A stretch of DNA of 64,000 nt from JAKJEP01 sp964580995 (GTDB lineage Bacteria > Planctomycetota > Phycisphaerae > Sedimentisphaerales > SM23-30). Under the pieces are notes generated by a model. The model saw nothing but the letters and a program-made list of their open reading frames with translations, ran no database searches and was not told the origin of the DNA. Positions 48,713 to 57,605 of the stretch are shown one piece after another (the first letter of the stretch is position 1; every line of letters starts with the position of its first letter). Location: positions 1 to 64,000 of the forward strand of contig CAZOMV010000004.1 of NCBI GenBank assembly GCA_964580995.1, read 5' to 3'. Made by a program: the position numbers and the translations under genes.

Positions 48713-51700
48713 GTGGGCAAGAAGCTGATTAGTTCTGCCGTGCCTGCCAATGCCTGGGATCCTGATAATGGTAATCCACCTGTTGATTTACATATTGGCT
48801 GGACCGCTGGCGGTGTTTTGCCGCAAATTGGCAACGAACTCTCCCATACCCGCACGATTTACGACATCGCCGGGCGGGTCCAGATGAGTATCACACAGGA
48901 TGAAGATGGCGTAGAGCAGCCGACCAGCTATGCATATGACAAGGCCGGTAAGCAAACCGCCGTTATTGATCCCGAAGGGCACAATAGACAATATCTGCCG
49001 GATGGTAAAACACTCGATCTTACAGCCACGACTCTAAACGATACTCATCGTACCGAAACGTATTACGAGGGTACCCGCCGCAAGACCGTAACCGATGCTC
49101 GTGATAAAATCACGGAATTTACCTACGATGCTTTAGGCCGTGCTGTTACTACCAAACATCCGCAAACGGATTACATCAACGAGGCCGGAAATGCGGTAAC
49201 TGACACCCACCTTTACACGCACGTAAGCTATGACGGTTTGGGCAGAAAGAAATATGAGACGGCACAGGTATCCTTTACGGCAATGCCCGCCGAAGAAACC
49301 GACAACTTCAAGAACCACGTCAAGCAGTATTATTACGATGTCGCTGGTCGGCTGACTAAGGTTACACTGCCGGCAGTGGATGATCCGGAGCATGCCACGA
49401 CCGATCTGGTCAATCCGGAATATCGTTACATTTACGATGACTACGGTAATCAGGTTGCTATTCTGGATGCCAAGAGTCGGCTGACCGTTTTCAAATACAA
49501 TGAACTCCATCAGCAGGTCGTCAAATATATGCCGTTTACACCAGTGGGAAGTGTAGAGACGTACGTAGATGTTTATGATGAATTGAATGACCTAATTGTT
49601 GTGGATAACGAACCGGATTCTGAAACATGGGCCTATGACGAGCAGGGGCGGTTGATATTGCACCTTGATTACAAAGAGCAGGGAACCGGGTATTTCTATA
49701 ATGAACTAGGCCAGTTGTGGTATAAGAATTTCTATGCCCAGGATAGCGATCCCAATGATGGTGTGAATGATAATTACAATGCAAGTAATCACGATGTTGG
49801 CTGGGATGAACAGATCGAATATGCGTATGACAATCTGGGCCGCAGGGATACCGTTGTTGATAGTAACGGCACAGCAACATATGGTTATGATGCGGAAGGC
49901 AACCTTGAAAGTGCGGATTCTCCGCAAGGTAAGGTTGGCTATACGTATAATTCAATAACCAATCAGCAATCGAATACCAGGGCCTATCAGAAAGGTTCCA
50001 CAACGACAATTTACGCGGATACCTCTTATGGATATGACGATCTGGGCAGGCTCGAAACGGTTACGGATAACGTAATTTCTCCGCATCCTGTGAATACCTA
50101 TTATTACAATGCAGTAGGCAGCCGGATCCAGATGGTACTGGGTAACAGCGCCTCACCGTACTATGTTTATGATGCCCTGAACCGGCTGACGGAATTGAAG
50201 AACCATGTCTCGAAATATGAGCCGCCCGCTGCTGAACCAGCTACGCTGAGCAAGTTTGTTTATACCTTATATGCCGATGGGATGCGTAAATCCGTGGCAG
50301 AAACCGTGGATGTCCAGGGCACAACAGAGGCCCGCACGGTGAATTATGATTATGACAATCTGAACCGTCTGACGCAGGAAGAGGCCAAAAAAGACAGTAC
50401 AAACTATGGCTATACGATTGATTACACCTATGACCTGGCGGGCAATCGCACCTATCGCAAGGTAACCGTGACGAATGGTTCCGGTGTGCAGGAATTACAT
50501 ACAAAATACACCTACGATCCCGATACGGATCAACTGGAAAAGGAAGAATTCAGCGATCAGCAGATTGCGATGACTGTTCCCTATGGCAACCATCCGGTTT
50601 ATGCCTATGCACAGCCGGGCGGCGGGATCGGCTACCTGAGGGCAGATGGTACGTCGCTGAGCACCTGGTCGGCGTTCTGGCGAGGACTGCCCAATCAGTG
50701 GAACCGGTATGCCAACCGGGCCGCCTGGGGCCTGTTTATGCTGGTGCTGGTAAGCCAGTTGCTGCTGGAAAGCCTCCGCCGCTTACGCCGGGCCGCGGAT
50801 ACCTATTGTCCGCGTCCCAGCTACAGTCTTTCCGTCCGTACCATCTCGCTGGTATTGGCCTTTACCTTTATCCTGGGTCCCAGCGAATTCCAGCAGTTGG
50901 CCCAGGCGGATGAATTATATGATAACCTCAGCCGGATGGACTGGATTCAGTGGGCCAATCCGAATGATCCGATAGATTATACCATAACCTATGGGTATGA
51001 TGGTAACGGTTCATGTACCAGCAAAACAACCTGGAACGGTGATCCGGATACGTCCGGCACCAAGCGGGAGGAAGTTGCCTACGAATACAACTATCAGGGC
51101 CGGCTGAGCCGCCTGATTACCGATCTGGATTCCGCCAGCGGGACCAACCCGGTGGATGTGGTGGATTATGCCTATAACGAGGCCGGGATCCGTGTTTGTG
51201 CCTATTCATTTACCGTGACGCAGAATTATCTGGATACGCAGAATGAGCAGACCTACGCGACCGGAAAACAGACGACCCTGTACCTGATTGATGCGCAGAA
51301 CCCGACCGGCTACGCGCAAGTCATAACCGAGTTAAACTATAACAAGTCCAATCCCGATCCCGCCACCGATACCCCTGCCTCCATCCGCAGCTACACCATT
51401 GGCGATGACATGCTGGCCCAGACGGATGATCCGCTGGGCACACCGGCGCTGAAATACCTCCTCTACGACGGCCAGGGCAGTACTCGACAGCTTACCGATG
51501 ATCTTATTGACGACAGTAATGATATAGTCGATAGTTTCTCCTACGATGGCTACGGCATGATGCTCGGCGGTAATCCGACCGCCGCCAGTCCCGCCGCCAC
51601 GAATCTTCTCTACACCGGCGAACAATATGATGCCAACCTCCAGCAATACTACCTCCGCGCCCGGTACTACAACCCTTCCAACGGTAGGTTTAACCGCATG

Positions 51701-52522
51701 GATGACTACGCCGGCAACAACTCTGACCCGCAATCCCTTCATAAATATCTTTACGTGCACGCGAATCCAGTTAATGGCATTGATCCAACGGGTAATTTTG
51801 AATCTATAGTTGGTATAATGGCAGCAACGTCGATTCGTTCCATATTGGTTAGCATACAAGGAACCGTTGGTGAATATGCGCAATTTGCTGCCGAATCTGC
51901 CTATGCTGGATTATCTCTGAATCAGGCCCTTATTTATGGTTTGATACTGTTTGTTACATCATTAGCCGTGGGACATGCTATTGGCATGGTAGGAGAATTT
52001 GCAAGCAATCTTGCTGGTCGAGCCTTTAACAAGGTAAAAGGTGGTTTTGCCCGGATTGGTAACAAAGTTATTCAGCCAGGCACAATACTTACTCGCAACC
52101 GATTAATCCCCGGAACACCCGGTATTGTGACTGGAAGCTCTTCAACGACGTTAAAAAGAAATTTATTAAAAGCTAATGGGTTAACAACTACTACACAGGT
52201 AAGTGGTTATCAGACGATGCATATAATCCCTTTAGAATTTAAGAACCATAATATTATTAGAAAAATTGGTATGGATTTAGATGATGCGACAAATGGAATA
52301 TTTTTGGATGAAGCAACAATGCATTGTGGATCGCATTCAAATTTTTCAAGAGCATTAGAAAGAGTGCTAAATATTATACCAGAAAATTTATCAATTGACG
52401 AAACAATGGGAAAAGTATATGGTGTGCAGGCGAGAGCAACAGAAAAATTTCTGGAAGGTAATTCATTGCGTTCAGCTTTAAGTGATACAGAAGATCAATG
52501 GTATAGGTGGCTTATTGAGTAA
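48713..52522 (+). CDS. Displaced Rhs cassette A with AHH-type nuclease tip
   Basis: The frame has no signal peptide and starts abruptly within the YD region. Homology to the giant gene begins at about 48632 (VETRRWANV, matching 45065 of the giant gene), before the GTG at 48713, which has no ribosome site. YD repeats fill residues 1-1010. Residues about 620-740 hold an inserted module with two membrane helices (GLFMLVLVSQLLLES and TISLVLAFTFILGPS). The core RARYYNPSNGRF to HKYLYVHANP is followed by a short hydrophobic stretch and a C-terminal domain with MHIIPLEF (H1170), DDATNGIFL and HCGSHSNF (H1204, H1208), the AHH clade of HNH/Endo VII nucleases. The first His of the HH pair is Met here. 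It probably needs recombination onto the giant gene to be exported. Confidence 0.75.
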   Translation: MGKKLISSAVPANAWDPDNGNPPVDLHIGWTAGGVLPQIGNELSHTRTIYDIAGRVQMSITQDEDGVEQPTSYAYDKAGKQTAVIDPEGHNRQYLPDGKTLDLTATTLNDTHRTETYYEGTRRKTVTDARDKITEFTYDALGRAVTTKHPQTDYINEAGNAVTDTHLYTHVSYDGLGRKKYETAQVSFTAMPAEETDNFKNHVKQYYYDVAGRLTKVTLPAVDDPEHATTDLVNPEYRYIYDDYGNQVAILDAKSRLTVFKYNELHQQVVKYMPFTPVGSVETYVDVYDELNDLIVVDNEPDSETWAYDEQGRLILHLDYKEQGTGYFYNELGQLWYKNFYAQDSDPNDGVNDNYNASNHDVGWDEQIEYAYDNLGRRDTVVDSNGTATYGYDAEGNLESADSPQGKVGYTYNSITNQQSNTRAYQKGSTTTIYADTSYGYDDLGRLETVTDNVISPHPVNTYYYNAVGSRIQMVLGNSASPYYVYDALNRLTELKNHVSKYEPPAAEPATLSKFVYTLYADGMRKSVAETVDVQGTTEARTVNYDYDNLNRLTQEEAKKDSTNYGYTIDYTYDLAGNRTYRKVTVTNGSGVQELHTKYTYDPDTDQLEKEEFSDQQIAMTVPYGNHPVYAYAQPGGGIGYLRADGTSLSTWSAFWRGLPNQWNRYANRAAWGLFMLVLVSQLLLESLRRLRRAADTYCPRPSYSLSVRTISLVLAFTFILGPSEFQQLAQADELYDNLSRMDWIQWANPNDPIDYTITYGYDGNGSCTSKTTWNGDPDTSGTKREEVAYEYNYQGRLSRLITDLDSASGTNPVDVVDYAYNEAGIRVCAYSFTVTQNYLDTQNEQTYATGKQTTLYLIDAQNPTGYAQVITELNYNKSNPDPATDTPASIRSYTIGDDMLAQTDDPLGTPALKYLLYDGQGSTRQLTDDLIDDSNDIVDSFSYDGYGMMLGGNPTAASPAATNLLYTGEQYDANLQQYYLRARYYNPSNGRFNRMDDYAGNNSDPQSLHKYLYVHANPVNGIDPTGNFESIVGIMAATSIRSILVSIQGTVGEYAQFAAESAYAGLSLNQALIYGLILFVTSLAVGHAIGMVGEFASNLAGRAFNKVKGGFARIGNKVIQPGTILTRNRLIPGTPGIVTGSSSTTLKRNLLKANGLTTTTQVSGYQTMHIIPLEFKNHNIIRKIGMDLDDATNGIFLDEATMHCGSHSNFSRALERVLNIIPENLSIDETMGKVYGVQARATEKFLEGNSLRSALSDTEDQWYRWLIE

Positions 52523-52670
52523 CTTAGTATGGCATTGCTGGTTTTTTAAAATGAAAACCGACATTATGGCATTAGAAGTACCGTGTGGCATAATTTATTA
52601 CTAATATAAAATAAGCACTTATGAACAGAATAGTGCTGGCGTATTAAAAATTGTAAAGAAAGTCAATCCC

Positions 52671-53189
52671 ATGAAATATAAGTTTGGACCTAATAAAGAA
52701 GAGGTTGATGAAGTACTTGATTTTATTGAAAGCAATAGGTTGCTATCAGGTGGACAGATTCCGAATGATGTTGAGGCGGTAATTATTAGAGATCTCGATC
52801 AAATACCCGCTGAAGAAGATTATGAGAAATATAATGATGAACGGCCTAATTGGCGTGATATTTTAGGTATTGAATCAGCAGAATATTATGGACGAGAGTC
52901 TGCCATGTGGGGTAATGATTTCCCTTATGAGAGAAACATTCTAGATGATATTGTAATGAATCTTACGGCAAAATACAAAACTACTATGTGTAAACGATAT
53001 ATAAACCATTATTTCGATCAAAATATTCCAGGAATTTTGTCATCGATAATTCACTGTCGTATAGTTATGGGGAAAAGTCATGTATTTTTCGAAAAACTAT
53101 TTAAGATCTTTGTATCCGGTGGTTATCCATGTGGTTGGTCTGGAAAATATCCCGAAGGAAAAATAATAGTTTATTATCCTCCCAAGTAA
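52671..53189 (+). CDS. Putative immunity protein for cassette A tip
   Basis: This 172-residue acidic protein lies directly after the AHH-tip cassette, 148 nt downstream, with a weak AAAGAAAG site. It has no signal peptide and no membrane helix. The first half is helical and charged, and the second half has hydrophobic strands ending in YPEGKIIVYYPP. I recognise no family. The immunity role rests on position and on its A+T-rich composition, which matches the neighbouring tip. The next Rhs cassette starts only 10 nt after its stop. Confidence 0.55.
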   Translation: MKYKFGPNKEEVDEVLDFIESNRLLSGGQIPNDVEAVIIRDLDQIPAEEDYEKYNDERPNWRDILGIESAEYYGRESAMWGNDFPYERNILDDIVMNLTAKYKTTMCKRYINHYFDQNIPGILSSIIHCRIVMGKSHVFFEKLFKIFVSGGYPCGWSGKYPEGKIIVYYPPK

Positions 53190-53198
53190 AATGAGCAG

Positions 53199-54920
53199 AT
53201 GATGCTCTTAATGCTAGACAAGATCAAAGGGCGGCTGACGGCCGTCATACTGCCGCCGGTGGATGACCCGGAGAATGGCAATGTATCAACTTGTCCCCGG
53301 TATGAATATAAATATGATGATTACGGCAATCAGATTGCTATTTGGGATAATATCAAGCAATACGATGACGCTACCCCTACGGATTACGATCATAAGCGAA
53401 TTACCTTATTTACCTACAACGAGTTGCACCAGCAGGTCAGCCGCACGTTACCCGGCGGCGCACCAACCGAGACGAATGAATATGATGCCCGGGGCCGGCT
53501 GCGGCTGCATGTCGATTGCAAAGGACAGGGAACCGGCTATTTCTATAATGACCTGGGCCAGTTGTGGTATAAGAACTCCTATATTAACAGTTCCTCTTAT
53601 AATGCCGGTGATCCCGAAGTCGGCTGGGACGAACAGATCGAATATGCGTATGACGATCTCGGCAGAACGGAAACGGAAGTAGATGCACGGGGTACGACGA
53701 TCTACTACTATGACGCCGAAGGCAATGTCGAGCAGATCGACTCGCCCGAAGGTACCGTCAATTACGAATACTCACCCGTCACCAGCCGCAAGGTCCGTAC
53801 CTGGACCGATCAGACCGAAACCCGATTCGCCTACGATGAATTAGGCCGTCTGAAAGAAACCAAACTCGTCAAACGCGACGGTGTGGATTTAACCATTGCC
53901 CCCAATACACCGGAAGTGACCACCTACGATTATGACGCCGTAGGAAACCGGTTACATCAATGGATCGACCAAAATAATGACCAGACAATCGATTTGACTG
54001 CTACTTATGATTATGACAACCTCAACCGCCTGAAAGGTCTGGTTCACACCAATGCGGCCAATCAACAGCTTGCCTCGTATGGCTACACCCCAGCCGCCGA
54101 TGGCATGCGGACCAACGTTACAGATCAGATGCGAAAAGTGGGAGCGACCAGCCAGATTGACAATGATACGTTTGATAAAGTATATGGCTATGACAATCTG
54201 AACCGTCTCACCTCTGAATCCTCTTTCGAGCATGATACGAATAATGGTTACAATGCCACCTATACTTACGATCTGGTCGGTAATCGCAAGCGGCGGGAGA
54301 TAATCAGCCATCAGGAAGGGGAAAATCAGGGATTGGGGACGGTCCATACAACAGAGTATGTCTATGATACCAATGGTAGGGACCGTCTGGACAGTGAGTC
54401 GTACAGTGTAGCGCCGCAGCAGTTACAAGGCCGGCTGGACTTGCGCCAGTATTACCCCGTCCAATATGCGACCAATGCCCCCGCCGGTAGCGGCAGTCCG
54501 CAGTACCAGATCGGTTGGTGGGCGGTGCCGAGCCGTTTGTGGCAGAGTGGGTATATTGGATTCCTGCTGGTTCTGCCTCTGCTGCTGTTATTCCCAGCCC
54601 TGTGGGCGGAAGTAAAGCGAATTGCCGGCCTCCAGCCTGCCCCAGCCTATGCCCGGCCCCGCCTGAGCGGCCTGAACCGGGGTATTATTTACTTCCTGAC
54701 GCTGGTGTTCATTCTGAGCCCCTCCAGCCTGCAAATCTGGGCCGACCAGTCGCAGCTTTACAGTTCCCTGAAAGACCGGGCGGAAAAGATCTGGGGCGAA
54801 AATAACCGCACTATTCACTACCACTATGACAACAACGGCTCAATGACCGCTAAGATCACCGCGGTTACCGGTGAAGAAGACCCGGACAACAATTTTATCG
54901 AGAAAGTGGAATATGGTTAA
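53199..54920 (+). pseudogene. Displaced Rhs cassette B, upstream part (frameshifted)
   Basis: Homology to the giant gene starts at about 53229 (GRLTAVILPPVDDPENGN, matching 45704 of the giant gene). It runs through YD repeats and a two-helix membrane module (IGFLLVLPLLLLFPALW, GIIYFLTLVFILSPSS, about 54549-54741). The frame stops at 54920 because GGTTATAATC has become GGTTAAATC, a one-base deletion near 54918. The nearby remnant at 56513-56713 keeps the intact sequence. With the base restored, reading continues into the 54971-56143 frame. A sequencing error in this position cannot be excluded. Confidence 0.8.
53467..53893 (+). repeat. 427 bp near-identical block shared by cassettes B and C (copy 1)
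   Basis: This segment of YD repeats matches 57889-58315 with only one difference found by eye (GATTGC against GATTTC). The sequences flanking it in the two cassettes are much less alike. This suggests a recent duplication or gene conversion. Confidence 0.85.
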
Positions 54921-54970
54921 ATCTCCAAAGCCGGCTATCTAAGGTAACTACCGATTCGGATTCAACCAGC

Positions 54971-56143
54971 TTGACCAATACGGTAGATTGCGTCGAATAC
55001 ACCTATAACACCGCCGGTATTCGAGTGCAGGCTTATAGTTTTCAGCAGCCGCAAAATGGCGGTACTAAATCATACGAGGAAACCACTACCTATTTGGTAG
55101 ATACCTATAACCACACCGGTTATGCCCAAGTGTTGGAAGAATGGACCGGCGGCACTTTGACGATGACCTATACCATCGGCGATGACATCATCGCCCAGAA
55201 AGACTCTTCCGGTGTACGTTTCCTGCTCTACGACGGCCACGGTTCCGTCCGCCAGCACGCTGACAGCAACGGCGCTGTGATTACCTATCAGGCTGACCAT
55301 GACGATGATCCCCAAACGCCGGCGGTCGATTACAACGCCTTCGATTACGACAGCTACGGCCAGGCCGTCACCCCGCTGCCCAGCGGCAACGGCCTGTACT
55401 ACACCGGCGAAATGCGCGACTCCGCCACCGCCATGTACTACCTCCGCGCCCGCTACTACAACCCCTCCAATGGCAGATTCAATCGAGTTGATCCATATAG
55501 CGGCAATATGCAGGATCCCCAATCCCTCCACAAATACCTGTACTGTCATGCCAACCCGGTTAATAGACTCGATCCTTCAGGTTTATTTGGTAGTATTGCA
55601 GATGTTGCCATTTCTATCGGGATTATTTCTTTGGTTTCAGGAGTTATTAGTGCAGTAATAGCTAAAGCCACGGGGGGGAATGCTATGAAGACTTTTATTC
55701 TGACTACCATGACTACCGCAATTGGCTTAACTTTATCAATATTTTTGTCAGGACCCGTCGGATTTGCACTAGGAGCTTTAATATCAAATGTTATTTGGGA
55801 ATGGTATGTTGAAGGTTTTAGAGAACCAGAGCTTTCAGCAATGCGCATATTTGTTGCGGTAATGACAGCATTTGTATTTAGTTATTTTGTTGGCTTAAAA
55901 TTTCCAGCACTTTCAGCTGAGGTTTCTGAGTTATCTGTTATAATAGAAACTGCTGGTTTAAGACAAATTGCGGGTGCTTTTGCTAATGAATTTGCTAAAG
56001 TTATTGTAAAAGGAATTTTCTTTGGTATTATGGGCCGATTAATAGGTCTTTTGCAACAAGTAATTGAAGTTGTATATCGAGACATGGGAAATCTTGGTAA
56101 TGAACGGAAAAGATATTTAGAACAACAAATAAGAGGTCTTTAA
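54971..56143 (+). pseudogene. Displaced Rhs cassette B, downstream part with hydrophobic membrane-type tip
   Basis: This continues cassette B after the deletion: YD repeats, then the Rhs core (RARYYNPSNGRF, HKYLYCHANPVNRLDPSG), then a 190-residue tip. The tip is very hydrophobic, with at least four probable membrane segments (IADVAISIGIISLVSGVIS, TMTTAIGLTLSIFLSG, VGFALGALISNVIWEW, AMRIFVAVMTAFVFSYFVG). It ends in an amphipathic helix (FANEFAKVIVKGIFFGIMG) and a charged tail. No nuclease motif is seen, so a membrane-disrupting toxin is inferred. The start at 54971 is a TTG without a ribosome site, so independent translation is doubtful. The stop overlaps the next ATG by one base. Confidence 0.7.
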
Positions 56144-56397
56144 TGAGAAAATATTTTGCTTTATTAGTAGCATTACTTTTGTCTTGTTTTTCTATGATAT
56201 TTGGATTACTTGGTACAACTTGGGCCTGTGAGTTATTATTTTTCAAGCTTGTTGAACTTGGTTTGATTGATATCCCTGAGTATTACATCTCAAAGATTAG
56301 TTTATGGTGTGGTATTATAATTGGAATTCCTTTTTTGGGTTTTCTTTCAATTCGATGGATTAAAGAATGGAATATATGGCAATCCAATAAAAAATGA
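56143..56397 (+). CDS. Small membrane immunity protein candidate for cassette B tip
   Basis: This 84-residue protein starts with the ATG that overlaps the TAA of the toxin frame (TAATG), so translation is probably coupled. It has two long hydrophobic helices: residues 4-35 (YFALLVALLLSCFSMIFGLL) and 50-72 (ISLWCGIIIGIPFLGFLSIR). They are joined by a short loop and followed by a basic tail. It is too small for an enzyme. Membrane immunity proteins usually pair with membrane-acting toxins, which fits the hydrophobic tip before it. No named family is recognised. Confidence 0.6.
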   Translation: MRKYFALLVALLLSCFSMIFGLLGTTWACELLFFKLVELGLIDIPEYYISKISLWCGIIIGIPFLGFLSIRWIKEWNIWQSNKK

Positions 56398-56512
56398 TAG
56401 ATTTTTCTTTAATTACAGCCAAGGATTGGGAACTGCTTTGCCGACATGGTTTCTATATATAAAAGTGGTATAATTTTTCGATAACTAATATGCTCTTTCT
56501 CAATTAAATAAA

Positions 56513-56713
56513 TCTCTCAAAGACCGGGCGGAGAAAATCTGGGGCGAAAATAACCGCACCATCCACTACCGCTATGACAACAACGGCTCAATGACCGCTA
56601 AGATTACGGCGGTTACCGGGGAAACGGACCCGGACCATAACTTTATCGAGAAAGTGGAATATGGTTATAATCTCCAAAACCGGCTGGCCAAGGCAACCAC
56701 CGGGGTAAATTAA
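56513..56713 (+). pseudogene. Rhs YD-repeat fragment (remnant of another cassette)
   Basis: 66 codons read SLKDRAEKIWGENNRTIHY onwards to LQNRLAKATTGVN and a stop. The match is to cassette B at about 54757-54950, with many silent and a few coding differences. No tip follows. It is cut by the tandem repeat that begins at 56701. It preserves the GYNLQ reading that cassette B has lost. Confidence 0.8.
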
Positions 56714-56781
56714 AGGGGTCGGGGGTAAATTAAAGGGGTCGGACCCCATTGTTATATAGGGACATATATAACATATGTCCC
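56701..56781 (+). repeat. Tandem 20-bp repeat with two palindromes, possible IS200/REP-type end
   Basis: GGGGTAAATTAAAGGGGTC occurs twice in tandem (56702-56720 and 56722-56740). The second copy leads into the 13 bp palindrome GGGGTCGGACCCC (56735-56747). A perfect 9 bp stem GGGACATAT/ATATGTCCC with a 5 nt loop follows at 56759-56781. Such GGGGTC/GACCCC hairpins often flank REP-associated (Y1) transposase genes. No transposase is present here, so it would be an orphan end. This link is from memory of similar sequences and is tentative. Confidence 0.5.
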
Positions 56782-57590
56782 GCCCGCCTTCCCTCTTGCG
56801 TCAGCCCCCCCCCAGCCGTCATTATCTGATGTTGAATAGTTCTTCTTTTTATTCGTGTGCATTTACCTTCTGATTTCCAGCGGTTCAACCTCTTTCTTTT
56901 CTTTGCCATCTTTTATTTTAAAATATTCTTTCATTATCGGTGTTTATCTGCGGACTGATATTCTTCTCTTCCCCCCTTTGCGCCCTCGTGTGCTTGTGGG
57001 TAATCTCTTCTTTTTTCGCCCGCTCAGCAGCGAACGCGAGCGTCAAAAGGGGCATATGACCGCGGCGATCTCGCCGCAGGCCGTGCCTGCCCAGCCAGTC
57101 CCGCGTCAAATCCGTTCAGGTCGTGCCTGTCATTTTTTCCACTTTGATTTCTATTTTCTTATGGTAGGCCCAGATGGCTATTTTACCATTGGTAATCTGG
57201 AAGGTATAGATAAGATATGAGCGGTAAAAACCCGCCCCCATCCACATGCCACGTGTAAATACCATTCATTTTTACTCATTTTTTCTCTAGGTTTATCATA
57301 TGTTTTGCTGCACTTTTATATCACTTTGTTCATGTTTTGTTATACTTTGTTCAACATTTGCCAACTCAACCCAATCGCCCTATCTTGCCATTTTCCACCC
57401 TGTTTTCATATGATACTCACCGGCTTATAATTGCGCAAAAACGGCCACGGTGAATGGCCAAAATTGCGCAAGGCAAAAAAAATTTTGCTGAGGATTGACA
57501 AGGGTTTACGTTATTTTCGGGTAAAAAAAATGGGAAAAACCTTGCGCATTCGTGGACATCGGCCCTGGGGTAGAGAGACATTTTTTTAAC

Positions 57591-57600
57591 AAAAGGAGGT
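57591..57600 (+). promoter_or_regulatory. Strong Shine-Dalgarno site of cassette C
   Basis: AAAAGGAGGT ends 5 nt before the ATG at 57606. It is one of the best ribosome sites in the window and decides the start over the upstream in-frame GTG at 57552. It implies that this displaced cassette is translated by itself. Confidence 0.7.
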
Positions 57601-57605
57601 CCGAT

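Larger units (their letters stand above)
56398..57605. other. Noncoding region between cassettes B and C
   Basis: This 1.2 kb stretch holds an Rhs fragment (56513-56713), a tandem repeat with palindromes (56701-56781) and, further on, low-complexity sequence. Frames at 56855-57220 (plus) and 56918-57109 (minus) lack ribosome sites and protein-like composition. Near 57437-57472 an inverted repeat (TTGCGC...GGCCA/TGGCC...GCGCAA) can form a hairpin. A TTGACA box (57495-57500) lies about 110 bp before cassette C but lacks a convincing -10. The strong ribosome site of cassette C ends the region. Confidence 0.6.

Noticed and set aside
56855..57220. Plus-strand open frame of 121 codons between cassettes B and C
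   Set aside because: There is no ribosome site, the composition is odd (Phe/Leu/Ser/Pro with no structure), and it lies in a region that looks like a transposon scar.
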